A stretch of 64,000 bases of DNA from Serripes groenlandicus (lineage: Eukaryota > Mollusca > Bivalvia > Cardiida > Cardiidae): positions 36,075,955 through 36,139,954 of the forward strand of contig JASEVX010000011.1 of NCBI GenBank assembly GCA_031761405.1, given 5' to 3'. Below are positions 20,634 to 30,800 of the stretch, piece after piece. The first letter of the stretch is position 1, and each line of letters starts with the position of its first letter. Below the pieces are notes generated by a model. It was not told the origin of the DNA. It saw nothing but the letters and a program-made list of their open reading frames with translations, and did no database searches. The position numbers were made by a program, and so were the translations under genes.

Positions 20634-21010
20634 TTATGAGTATCTGAGTATATTCCTATTATACCCAAAACATTCGTACGCATACGCTTTTTCTGGTATA
20701 GTAGGCTTCAAATATACCAGTAGGTACCCATAGGATCGGCTAATAACTTTATCATAATGCCGCAACAGTTCCTGGGTTTTATTAGGGTACATCTGTCTAG
20801 CAAGTGTCGCATTCGGCTGTTTGTCAACGGGGGATCTTTGCTTAAGTACAATATTTGATTTAAAGCAATGACAGGAAGGTTCATGTGGTGACTTCCCTCC
20901 GTAAAGAGATCTGTCACCCGCTGCTCTTTCGAAGCTTCCATCAACCCTAGGGACAACTGTCGCTTTGATGACGTCATATAGTGAAGGCAATTATTCTTAA
21001 GTGACAACAA
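20634..21010 (-). pseudogene. Polinton packaging ATPase (FtsK/HerA-type), C-terminal remnant
   Basis: Two overlapping minus-strand frames carry successive parts of one protein. In the first (ATG 21010), 'VTDLFTEGSHHMNLPVIALN' matches the sensor region of Polinton-type ATPases. In the second (from 20990), 'NATLARQMYPNKTQELLRHY' and 'SYGYLLVYLKP' match its C-terminal part. The switch lies near 20810-20830. The Walker A half is absent. In intact elements this ATPase is thought to package DNA into virions (family knowledge). Here it is inactive. Confidence 0.65.
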
Positions 21011-21062
21011 ATTGCAGCCAGTACGAACAGCTACACAAACAAAATGACAGCCAGTTTCAAAT

Positions 21063-22045
21063 ATTGAAATAGACTATACTTGACGGATGGCCGGATGCGA
21101 GAATGTGCTAGAGTTCTGGAATCACCGGGACGAAATGTCACTGCGCGATGACATCTTTTTTCGAGATAAAAAAATAGTAATCCCCAAACCCTTGCGTAAA
21201 GAAATGATAAACGAAGTTCATATCGGTCATATGGGTGTCAATAAGACGGTAAGCCGGGCACGTGATATAATGTTTTGGCCTTTAATGACAAAAGACATAA
21301 CTGACCGCGTGTAAGCATGCCATTTATACTTAACACACAGAAATGCAAACTCCAAACAGCCTCTTAAATCCCACGACGTGCCCCAAAGACCTTGGCAACA
21401 CATTGCCTGTAATCTCTTTGCCCTAACCGGTAAAAACTATTTGATTACCGCTGACTACTACAGTAAGCACTTTGAGACGGTGATACGCAAGTTAAAAGTA
21501 CATTTTCCAGGTTAGGCCAGATAGACTCACTGAAAAGCGACAACGGACCTCAGTTTAGTTCTGACGAATTCGCTAAGTTCGCTTCTGAATGAAATGAATT
21601 TCGCACACGTGACATCTTCACCAGGCCATAGTCAGTCAAACGGTTTCATTAAAAAAAAAATGGTCTCTGTAGGTAAAGGCACACTTAGGAAAAGTAAGGC
21701 TACCAAAACTAATTCGTACTTGCCTATTTTAGAATAGCGTAACACGCCGCTCGAATTGCACATATTCCCCAGCCCAGCCTGAATGAAAAACAATTACAAC
21801 CTCAGATAATTAATCACCGGGCTGCTATAAAGAACATGCAAAGCCGCAAAACTACCCAAAAACAACATTATGATAAAGGTTCAAAACCCATCCCTATCCT
21901 TAATGTTGGTGATTCATGCAGAGTGGTAAAAATGGAAACAGGCCGTTGTTCTAGAAACGCACGGAGAAAGATCATTTCTTATCAACACTGAAGAAGGTGC
22001 CATTTTAAGGCGCAATAGACGTTTCCTGCATCTTTCTAAGCATTG
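21063..22045 (+). pseudogene. Ty3/gypsy retrotransposon integrase, broken
   Basis: An open segment (21087-21314) ends in an HHCC-type zinc region: 'HIGHMGVNKTVSRARDIMFW' has the His-x3-His half, and the Cys half is disrupted by a stop at 21312. Core-domain pieces follow in shifting frames: 'PQRPWQHIACNLFAL' (the first catalytic Asp position reads Asn), 'ITADYYSKHFE', 'LKSDNGPQFSSDEF' (second Asp kept) and 'SQSNGF' followed by Lys instead of the expected acidic residue. A conserved pol tail 'GAILRRNRRFLHLS' is near 22000-22040. No reverse transcriptase, RNase H or gag was found upstream, where the minus-strand ATPase remnant begins within about 50 bp. Confidence 0.7.
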
Positions 22046-22316
22046 ATCATGAGGAATTCATGCTAACAATCTTGCAGCAGCAAAGCCCTAGCCAAAAATC
22101 AATTCCCCAGACTTATTTCAAACCCATCCACTCACTCCGTATTGAACCTCTGAATTACCAAAGTTCACCTACAAGTGATTGTTACTCATCACACGAAGCT
22201 CAAGGCCCGGAAAGTAACCAAAGTTATTCAATAATAATCAATGGATCAAGCAAACGTTGCTGCAAGATGCAGCAATTGGCGCGAGAATTCGAAAAACACG
22301 AAATCCGTTTTTAAAT
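22046..22316 (+). pseudogene. Possible C-terminal tail of the gypsy pol remnant
   Basis: An open frame (22060-22314) of low-complexity, Ser/Gln/Pro-rich residues follows the 'RRNRRFLHLS' block. Such tails end many Ty3/gypsy pol proteins. No conserved motif is visible, so assignment rests on position alone. Confidence 0.35.
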
Positions 22317-22631
22317 ATATGATATAAATATATGATAACCATAGTTTTTTAGTTAAATACGTAAACGAAAACAAAAATACCTTTTCCCAACGTGTTGACC
22401 TCGATCTCTCAAAACTATTGTAAACATTTGTCTGCGCATGCGCGTCCTTTTTTCCCCTTAATATATTCTTAGAATCGCAAAATTTAGCACAATAACTTCG
22501 CATTTATGAAAATATTTCCGTTTTCCTAATATAACGGGAACGGGGTATAGGTATAGGTATAAATATCAATTATACAGCATTGCTGTGGAAGTCGGCTTTT
22601 ATTGCGACGTTGGTAGAGTGGTTAACCTGTG

Positions 22632-22700
22632 TGTGAAGTTAAGCAACGTTCATCACGGTTAGTGCCTGGATCGGTGACGCGCGATTGCTTAACGCCGGTA
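22632..22700 (+). ncRNA. 5S rRNA-derived segment (3' half with internal promoter)
   Basis: 'gaagttaagcaacg' (22635-22648) matches the box A region of 5S rRNA genes. 'cacggttagtgcctggat' (22654-22671), followed by 'cggtgacgc', matches the intermediate element and box C. The distance between the blocks is that of 5S rRNA. The 5' third and the closing stem are not recognisable, so this is not a functional 5S gene. The next bases run into a primer-binding-site-like sequence, suggesting the 5S piece lies in an LTR. A 5S-derived SINE (SINE3-like) is the alternative. Confidence 0.6.
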
Positions 22701-22703
22701 CGC

Positions 22704-22726
22704 GTTACAAATGGTGGCAACGGTGG
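22704..22726 (+). promoter_or_regulatory. LTR end plus primer-binding-site-like sequence
   Basis: 'gttaca' followed two bases later by 'tggtggcaacggtgg' (22712-22726) has the look of an LTR 3' end (...CA) and a tRNA primer-binding site (TGG...), as seen in many gypsy elements. No second LTR copy was found in the window to confirm it. Confidence 0.4.
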
Positions 22727-22787
22727 TCGTTATTAAAAAACTATGGTTTTAATTTTCATTTTAATTATAAAAAACTACTCGCATATA

Positions 22788-22852
22788 AATAGACTGGTTC
22801 ACTAATCTTAATGTTCTATTGCAGCCTCGAACGAGAACCAGTCTAGTGACGA
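22788..22852. repeat. Short inverted repeat (agactggttc / gaaccagtct)
   Basis: 'tagactggttc' (22790-22800) and 'gaaccagtcta' (22836-22846) are exact inverted copies with a 35-bp loop that includes a 'ttctattgcag' acceptor-like run. It lies just inside the proposed retroelement. Function unknown. Confidence 0.4.
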
Positions 22853-23216
22853 ACTGCTACGGAAATATCCGAGAGCTGACGGTAAAATACGGCGCATGAG
22901 CGATCAAGACGATTAACACGGCGCATGCGCAAGCCCATTGCACTTGTGATAGTTTTTTCACAACCAATATATGCACTGGTGCTGATGCACACGCGCAATA
23001 AATGTTGATACGACGTTTAGTCGTGTGTATAGACACAATGAACTCACACTTAGCAGCACATCTGGATTTACGATTGTCATAACCTGTTTGGATTCAAATG
23101 TTGAATCGCATATTTCCTTATTTGTTTATTGAAGGTTATATTTATCTGATTAACGTATACATGTTATATTGGAAAATTATACATTTTTATTTTAATTTCA
23201 AAAGAAAGGAGATATA

Positions 23217-23345
23217 GTATTATCCAGATGCCAGTCTACTAACCATGCGCATGCTCCAAGAAACCCCGCTTTATGTTAAGGCTCCTCACAGAATAAACTT
23301 AGATCTTGTAGAATAAACACGATTTTATTGGTAGACTTGCGCATG
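23217..23345 (+). repeat. Dispersed repeat (pair with 9411-9505)
   Basis: Shares 'attatccagatgccagtct', 'gaaaccccgctttatgttaa' and 'cttgtagaataaacacg' with the other copy, and extends further to 'tgcgcatgcgcag'. Several 'gcgcatgcgc' motifs occur at 22920-23350. Confidence 0.5.
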
Positions 23346-23349
23346 CGCA

Positions 23350-24310
23350 GAGGCTACCATATTCATAGTGAGTTTGAAGTCACGTGATGTATATGCCCTT
23401 CACCACCAACAATCAAGTGCAATTTTTGGTTTGACTAATTTACGAATGCTCACAAAAGCAAACATAGAGTAACGAAAAAAAATCCGATTATTCAAGCTTA
23501 TAATAGAAAATAACAAGTCTTGTAAGTGTAAATATCATATTTAAAGTGTACACAATTATTTAGATATCACTACGCCAATATAGCACTGCACCGCGCAATT
23601 ACCCTTTGTAAATTGTAACCCTTTTTTCCCTCTCGGCAGAGATGTAAACATCCACTCGCCCGCTAGCATAAGCGAATGGAATGAAGGATCGGCTAGTACG
23701 AAATTCTAGGCGCTAGTCCATACATATTCGTTCATGTCCTTATTCATAAAGATAGTATGCATTGCTAAGCCTTTTCTTTCTCTTTCTCTCAGTCCATCTA
23801 TTCCTTCGATAACGATTAACGATGACTGTTGCATTTTGGATAGGTGCTTTCGACAAGGTCCGCGTCTAAAGAAACAAATTTCATCAAATGATTTGAGCGC
23901 TTTAAATCACTTTTTTATAAAGCGTTTAGAATACTTTGATTATAATAGGCAGAACGAATAACGAATAAATCTTGCAAGAAATCGATCATTTCTTGAGGCC
24001 AAAATCAGGTAAACGACCCGCGGATATTGGTTGTTACAACATAACTGATTCATCCTTTTATTCTAAATTTGTATTACACAGTTCAAAATTAGATTTTGAC
24101 AGTTTGTTCGTTATGATTTTGACGCGATTCAAGATTTTGACGCGATTATTTCGTTCATAGAGTTGATTACTAACAGATGACTAAGTTGATGATGGAAAGA
24201 ACATTAACAAGTTAAGTTAAGCTAAAACATGCACAGGCAGGCGAGTGTTTCATTAGGATAAGTGCAACACTCAATTCCCAATCCTGCTTGCCCTTTAACA
24301 AATCACAACC
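23350..24310. other. No recognised feature
   Basis: AT-rich with a few short ORFs lacking any family resemblance. No splice-flanked coding segment and no repeat matched elsewhere in the window. Confidence 0.4.
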
Positions 24311-24315
24311 CACCC

Positions 24316-24525
24316 CACAATATAAAAACTCTGCAGCAGACGAATTAAAAAAAATCTGAGCAAAGATACAGAAAATCACATTTATTGGGAGTGTAATCAT
24401 TGAATATAGTTGAAAACATTGTTGCAAAAGGAGAAAGCTTGTTATTAGCAATTTCTTCTTCTGCATCAATGTTTTCAAAAGTCGTCGGCTGCAATTACGT
24501 ATGCAAGTGGGAAAGGGTTAAATAA
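24316..24525. mobile_element. CTGCTGCAG-type MITE
   Basis: 'aactctgcagcagacgaatt' on the left, 'cattgttgcaaaaggagaaa' in the core, then 'gttttcaaaagtcgtcggct' and terminal 'gtgggaaagggttaa'. The minus ORF at 24212-24478 runs through it and is not a gene. Confidence 0.6.
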
Positions 24526-25044
24526 GAAACGCTTTTTCAAATGATAGTCAGTTGGCTATTCTAGTATATAATGTCCGTCTTAAATAATAATGACAAAACT
24601 TTCAAAAAACAAGAAAAAGATTTTTTACAATTTAATTGAAAACATATTTAATCAAAGTTGGGAAAGTTGTCCCTTTCCGTGCTTTTTTTTTATGAGAGTT
24701 CAAATCACAAGCAAAACTTATGGGACAGAGTTGACAAATAACACATTGACACAATTTCAGATTTAGGCTTTGTTTCTGTCAAACTGCTGAAGAAGACAAC
24801 ACTGAGACACACATTTTGATTAAAAGTTTATTTAAAAAAAGGAATAATTTTATATATGATATACAACATTACAATGATGGTGTAGAAAATACATGTCAAC
24901 AATACATTTTTCAATTTGTACATTCATTGCACAGACCAAATCTTAGCAAGTTTGAAATTATGGACCTCTCAGCACATTTTTTTCTCAATTCATTACTTCT
25001 TGGCAGGATTTTACTGCTAAAATTGATGTTTTTTTTTCATTTTT

Positions 25045-25205
25045 GGCCGGATTGCTTTAGCAATTCCGGTCTATAGATTGGCGATGTCTGTCTCTCCGTC
25101 TGTCTGTTCGTCAACATTTTGGTTAAAGTTTCAGGTTGAGGCAAAATCTCAGCACTGGAAAGGGTTACACACTTGAAACTTTGCCTGAAGGTAACCGGTA
25201 AAATA
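25045..25205 (+). repeat. Repeat with terminal hairpin (gccggattgc / gcaattccggt)
   Basis: 'ggccggattgctttagcaat' folds on itself, then 'gtctgtctctccgtctgtct' and 'ttaaagtttcaggttgaggc' follow. The layout (hairpin, simple repeat, 'ttggttaaagttt') parallels the start of the composite element at 40630, so it is probably a distant relative. Confidence 0.4.
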
Positions 25206-25627
25206 AATATTCATATATGCACTTCTGTATCTCTTCTTAAACGATCGCAATTCTACCTTCAGTACTTTGTACTTTGATTTATACCTTTACAGTCATGAAA
25301 GACTACCTGATTTACTGTTACACCAAGCCCCACATTTTAAAAAAACAACAACCGTAAGGCATTTGGGACAAGTGTAGATCCAGTTCAACGAGCGCATCCG
25401 CGCAGTATGATCTGCCTACTAGCTATTCGTGAACATGTCATAAAATGTTTCAAAAACCTGCAGTTAAGCATTATCCACTTGGATCCTTATGATGCATCAC
25501 CGGCGTGTAATAATTATGCTAAGACAGGTTTTTACAGGACACCGTTTAAAGGAGCCCCGTCGAGTAATTGTGTAGCTCCTTCGAACCGAGTTGATTGATC
25601 GGAGATTAAAGACATTTTCAACAGTTT

Positions 25628-25705
25628 GTCAGTCATATTGCGGCGGCAAGTTTACCTACTCATGTTTTTCCTAGCTTTCTATCAGTTGCCACAAAGACTG
25701 TTATA
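25628..25705 (-). repeat. Degraded SINE 3' fragment
   Basis: 'agtttacctactcatg' followed by 'tttcctagctttctatca' resembles the reverse V-SINE copy at 9590-9650 ('agttcacctactcatgca', 'ttcctggttttctcaca'). Only this part is recognisable. It lies about 100 bp before the satellite. Confidence 0.35.
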
Positions 25706-25805
25706 CCATCGGTGGAAAACGAATGGTGCCTGTCACAGTGACTTGTACCTAATGTCGGAAATAAAGTTGGCCGAGCTGAAATTCAAACTCACAACCCCTG
25801 ATAAG

Positions 25806-26588
25806 ATGATCTCTGACAGTGAATAAGTATAAACACTGGTTGGTATGTACGACTAACCTTTTCATGATCTTTGACAGTTAATAAGAGTTAATAATCATAA
25901 ACACTGGGTGGTATGTACGACTAACCTGTGTATGATCTCTGAAAGTTAATAATCATAAACACTGGGTTGTATATACGACTAACCTTTTTATGATCTACGA
26001 CAGTTAATAATCATAAACACTGGGTGGTATGTACGACTAACCTTTGTATGATCTCTGAAAGTTAATAATCATAAACACTGGGTGGTATGTACGACTAACC
26101 TTTTTATGATCTCTGACAGTTAATAATCATAAACACTGGGTGGTATGTACGACTAACCTTTTTATGATCTCTGACAGTTAATAATCATAAACACTGGGTG
26201 GTATGTACGACTAACCTTTTTATGATCTCTGACAGTTAATACTCATGAACACTTGATGGTATGTACGACTAACCTTTTTATGATCTCTGACAGTAAATAA
26301 TCATAAACACTGGGTGGTATGTACAACTTACCTTTTTATGATTTCTGACAGTTAATAATCATAAACACTGGGTGGTATGTACGACTTACCTTTTTATGAT
26401 CTCTGACAGTTAATAAGCATAAACAATGGTTGGTTTGTACAACTAACTTTTTTATGATCTCTGACAGTTAATAATCATAAACACTGGGTGGTATGTACAA
26501 CTAACCTTTTTATGATCTATGACAGTAAATAATCATAAACAGTGGGTGGTATGTACGAATAACCTTTTTATGATCTCTGACAGTTAAT
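25806..26588. repeat. Satellite array, 58-bp monomer, 13-14 copies
   Basis: Monomer runs from 'gttaataatcataaacactg' through 'ggtggtatgtacgactaacc' to 'tttttatgatctctgaca'. Copies are highly similar with scattered substitutions. No coding. The array is cut at 26588 by the nested element and resumes after it. Confidence 0.85.
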
Positions 26589-27716
26589 ACGAAAAAAAAA
26601 CATGAATGGGTTTTTTCGCTTATAGGTAACAGGTGTGAGATTTTTTTTTTTTTTTTTTTTCAATAACCCATGAAGCTTTCTGAAATGAAACTGGAAAAAT
26701 CCATGGGGGCCGCCATTTTGGATATGTATAAAAAGCAGACGTAAAACACAGATTGAAAATTATTGTCGGCTTTTCAATAAAAAAAATTAAAATCAGTTTA
26801 TTTGGGTATGTATAAAATGAGCAAAAAAACACGGATTGAAAATTTTTGTCGCCTTTTTATTCTTTTTTTTTAAATCGATATTTAAGATCATTAAAGTGCT
26901 GTGTTATGTGGGAATTAACATTTGTACGAAAAGTTAAAAATAAATGGAAATCTGTGAGAAATATGTTTTCCCGTTCGTCAAAAAAACGACAGAATTAGCC
27001 TTCTACGCCAGAAACTAAATTTTGACTGTATCGTAGCCAAAGAAGGACGTGACGTCATTTCCGTTACACTTCATCTTGGCGTTACGTCAATGGAGCGACG
27101 TCGTTTCCCGCAAAAAAGTGGTATCAACATGAAAGACCCCAAATTCCTATACATGAGCTATTGACTCACTCATTCAAAGTATAATTATTTATCAAACATT
27201 GTGGCAAAAGGATAACTTTCTCATAAGGAGCAATTGTTCTTGTGGCGACAATCTTTTCCTAAATCGTCTGTTGCATAGGCCTCAGAAACCGTCTCTAATA
27301 GGGAAAGGGTTTAGCAGAAATGTGACCCCTTACATAATTTGTTCCAGTCATATTGACTAGTTGAAAAAGGCAGTCGCCAGGTGGCATCAGAAAAGGGCTG
27401 ATCTATTTGCTTCTTTACCATAATGCAGGTGATCGATTAAGGATCATCTTGGCCCTCATGTTTTAACCTCGTTCATTATAAATGTATTCCTTGATTTTCT
27501 GAAAGTCTTTACTTTATTGTTTTCTGTTCAAATAATAGACAACAGCAATACGAATTCCAAATATGTTTTGATAATGCAAGAAACATGACATTAACATTAT
27601 TATTGTCTAGTCAATTACTTATAAATCCTTTTTTATGGCCAAAGTATGCTCTTTAATTTTTGTTTATAATTATGTTGCGGTTTTTTTCGTAAATAGGTAG
27701 CACCTATAGATATATT
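26589..27716. mobile_element. 1.1-kb nested repeat element, copy B, inserted in the satellite
   Basis: Reverse complement of copy A (12078-13275) over its full length: it begins 'acgaaaaaaaaacatgaatg' and ends 'ggtagcacctatagatatat'. The satellite monomer is interrupted between 'gacagttaat' and 'aatcatatacactgg'. Comparison with intact monomers suggests no target duplication, or at most 1-3 bp. It contains a long poly-T (26640-26660), 'gggggccgccattttgga' and the MITE core 'acattgtggcaaaaggat'. Confidence 0.65.
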
Positions 27717-27830
27717 AATCATATACACTGGATGGTATGTACGACTAACCTTTTTATGATCTCTGACAGTTAACAATCATAAATACTGGGTATTATGTAC
27801 GACTAACCTTTTAATGATCTCCGACGGTTA
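27717..27830. repeat. Satellite array, 58-bp monomer, resumed
   Basis: About two further units ('tatgtacgactaacctttt', 'atgatctctgacagttaa') continue the array interrupted at 26588. The 56-bp type follows directly. Confidence 0.75.
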
Positions 27831-30800
27831 ATACGCATAGACACTGGGTGGAATGTACGACTACCCTCCGTGATCTCCGACAGTTAATAATCATAGACAC
27901 TGGTTGGTATGTACGACTACCCTCCATGATCTCCGACAGGTAATTATCATAGACACGGGTTGGGATGTACGACTACCCTCCGTGATCTCCGACAGTTAAT
28001 ACTCATAGACACTGGTTGGTATGTACGACTTCCCTCCATGATCTCCGACAGTTAATACTCATAGACACTGGTGGAATGTACGACTACCCTCCATGATCTC
28101 CGACTGTTAATTAGCATAGACACGGGATGGTATGTACGACTACCCTCCGTGATCTCCGACTGTTAATTATCATAGACACGGGTTGGTATGTACGACTACC
28201 CTCCATGATCTCCGACAGTAAATAAGGATAGGCGTCCGGTTGCATGTACGAGTACCCTCCATGATATCCGACAGTTAATAATAATAGACACTGGTTGGTA
28301 TGTACGACTACCCTCCATGATCTCCGACAGTTAATTATCATAGACACTGGTTGGTATGTACGACTACCCTCCGTGATCTCCGACAGTTAATACTCATAGA
28401 CACTGGTTGGTATGTACGACTACCCTCCGTGATCTACGACAGTTAATACTCATAGACACTGGTTGGTATGTACGACTACCCTCCATGATCTCCGACTGTT
28501 AATTATCATAGACACTGGTTGGTATGTACGACTACCCTCCATGATCTCCGACTGTTAATTATCATAGACACTGGTTGGTATGTACGACTACCCTCCATGT
28601 TCTCCGACTGTTAATTACCATAGACACTGGTTTGTATGTACGAGTACCCTCCGTGATCTCCGACAGTTAATACTCATAGACACTGGTTGGTATGTACGAG
28701 TACCCTCCATGATCTCCGACAGTTAATAAGCATAGACACTGGTTGGTATGTACAACTACCCTCCATGATCTCCGACTGTTAATTAGCGTAGGCACCCGGT
28801 TGTATGTACGACTACCCTCCATGATCTCCCCGACAGTTAATAAGCATATACACTAGGTAGTATGTAAGAATACCATAATGATCTCCAACCGATAATACGC
28901 ATATACACTCTTTGGTATGTACGACTACCCTCCATGATCTCGGACAGTTAATTATCATAGACACTGGGTGGAATGTATGACTACCCTCCGTGATCTCCGA
29001 CAGTTAATAAGCATATACACTAGGTAGTATGTAAGAATACCCTAATGATCTCCAACAGATAATACGCATATACACCCTCTTTGGTATGTACGAGTACCCT
29101 ACATGATATCCGACAGTTAATAATCATAGACACTGGTTGGTATGTACAACTATCCTCCATGATCTCCGACAGTTAATAAGCATAGACACTGGTTGGTATG
29201 TACAACTATCCTCCATGATCTCCGACAGTTAATAATCATAGACACTGGTTGGTATGTACAACTATCCTCCATGATCTCCGACAGTTAATAAGCATAGGCA
29301 CCCGGTTGTATGTACGACTACTCTCCATTATTTCCGACAGTTAATAAGCATAGACACTGTTTGGTATGTACGAATACCCTCCATGATCTCCGACAGTTAA
29401 TTATCATAGACACTGGTTGGTATGTACGACTACCCTCCGTGATCTCCGACAGTTAATTATCATAGACACTGGTTGGTATGTACGACTACCCTCCATGATC
29501 TCGACAGTTAATAAGCATAGACACTGGTTGATATGTACGATCTATCCTACATGATCTCCGACAGTTAATAAGCATAGGCACGCGGTTGTATGTACGACTA
29601 CCCTCCATGATCACCCCGACAGTTAATAAGCAAAGACACTTGGTAGTATGTAAGAATACCCTACATGATCTCCAACAGATGATACGCATAGACACTCTTT
29701 GGTCTTCAACAGTAAACATGCATAGACAAAGTATGAATACCCTCCATGATATCCGATAGTTTATAAGCATAGAAACCCGGTTGTATATACAACTACCCTA
29801 CATGATCTCCAACAGATAATACGCATAGACACTCTTTGGTATGTACGACTACCCTCCATGATCTCCAACAATTAATAAGCATAGACATTCGGTTGTATGT
29901 ACGACTAACCTCCATGATCTCCGACAGTTAATAAGCATTTGCACTGGGTAGCGTGTAAGAATAGCCTCTATGATCTCCAACAGTTAACATGCATAGACAA
30001 TGTATGAATACCCTCCATGATATCCGATAGTTTATAAGCATAGACACCCGGTTGTATGTACAACTACCCTCCATGATCACCGACAGTCAATAAGCAAAGA
30101 CACTCGTTGGTATGTACGACTACCCTCCATGACCTCCGACAGTTAATTAGCATAGGCACCCGGTTGTATGTACGACTACCCTCCATGATCTCCCCGACAG
30201 TTAATAAGCATATACACTAGGTAGTATGTAAGAATACCCTAATGATCTCCAACAGATAATACACATATACACTCTTTGGTATGTACGACTACCCTCCATG
30301 ATCTCGGACAGTTAAATATCATAGACACTGGGTGGAATGTTTGACTACCCTCCGTGATCTCCGACAGTTAATAAGCATATACACTAGGTAGTATGTAAGA
30401 ATACCCTAATAATCTCCAACAGATAATACGCATATACACCCTCTTTGGTATGTACGAGTACCCTCCATGATATCCGACAGTTAATAATCATAGACACTGG
30501 TTGGTATGTACAACTATCCTCCATGATCTCCGACAGTTAATAAGCATAGGCACCCGGTTGTATGTACGACTACCCTCCATTATTTCCGACAGTTAATAAG
30601 CATAGACACTGGTTGGTATGTACGAATACCCTCCATGATCTCCGACAGTTAATTATCATAGACACTGGTTGGTATGTACGACTACCCTCCATGATCTCGA
30701 CAGTTAATAAGTATAGACACTGGTTGATGTGTACGATCTATCCTACATGATCTCCGACAGTTAATAAGCATAGGCACCCGGTTGTATGTACGACTACCCT

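Larger units (their letters stand above)
14846..21010. mobile_element. Decayed Polinton/Maverick-type element
   Basis: Two hallmark proteins of Polintons lie together: a protein-primed type B DNA polymerase on plus (15198-18328, broken) and a packaging ATPase on minus (20634-21010, broken). A 133-codon minus ORF lies between them at 20098-20499. Genes on both strands are normal for Polintons (family knowledge). A retroviral-type integrase, capsid genes, protease and long TIRs were not seen within this interval. A 45-bp minisatellite and a MITE interrupt it. The outer limits given are simply those of the recognised pieces. Confidence 0.7.

Noticed and set aside
21087..22045. Integrase of the Polinton itself
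   Set aside because: The zinc region, the 'W.HIA.....L.G..YL' pattern and the 'RRNRR.L' tail are of Ty3/gypsy type; treated as a separate retroelement, though a Polinton integrase cannot be fully excluded.
22632..22700. Functional 5S rRNA gene
   Set aside because: Only the internal-promoter half is recognisable; the 5' part and the closing helix are missing, and no T-run terminator follows.
24212..24478. 88-codon minus ORF
   Set aside because: It is mostly MITE sequence ('SSAAEFL' comes from the ctgcagcagacgaatt block).
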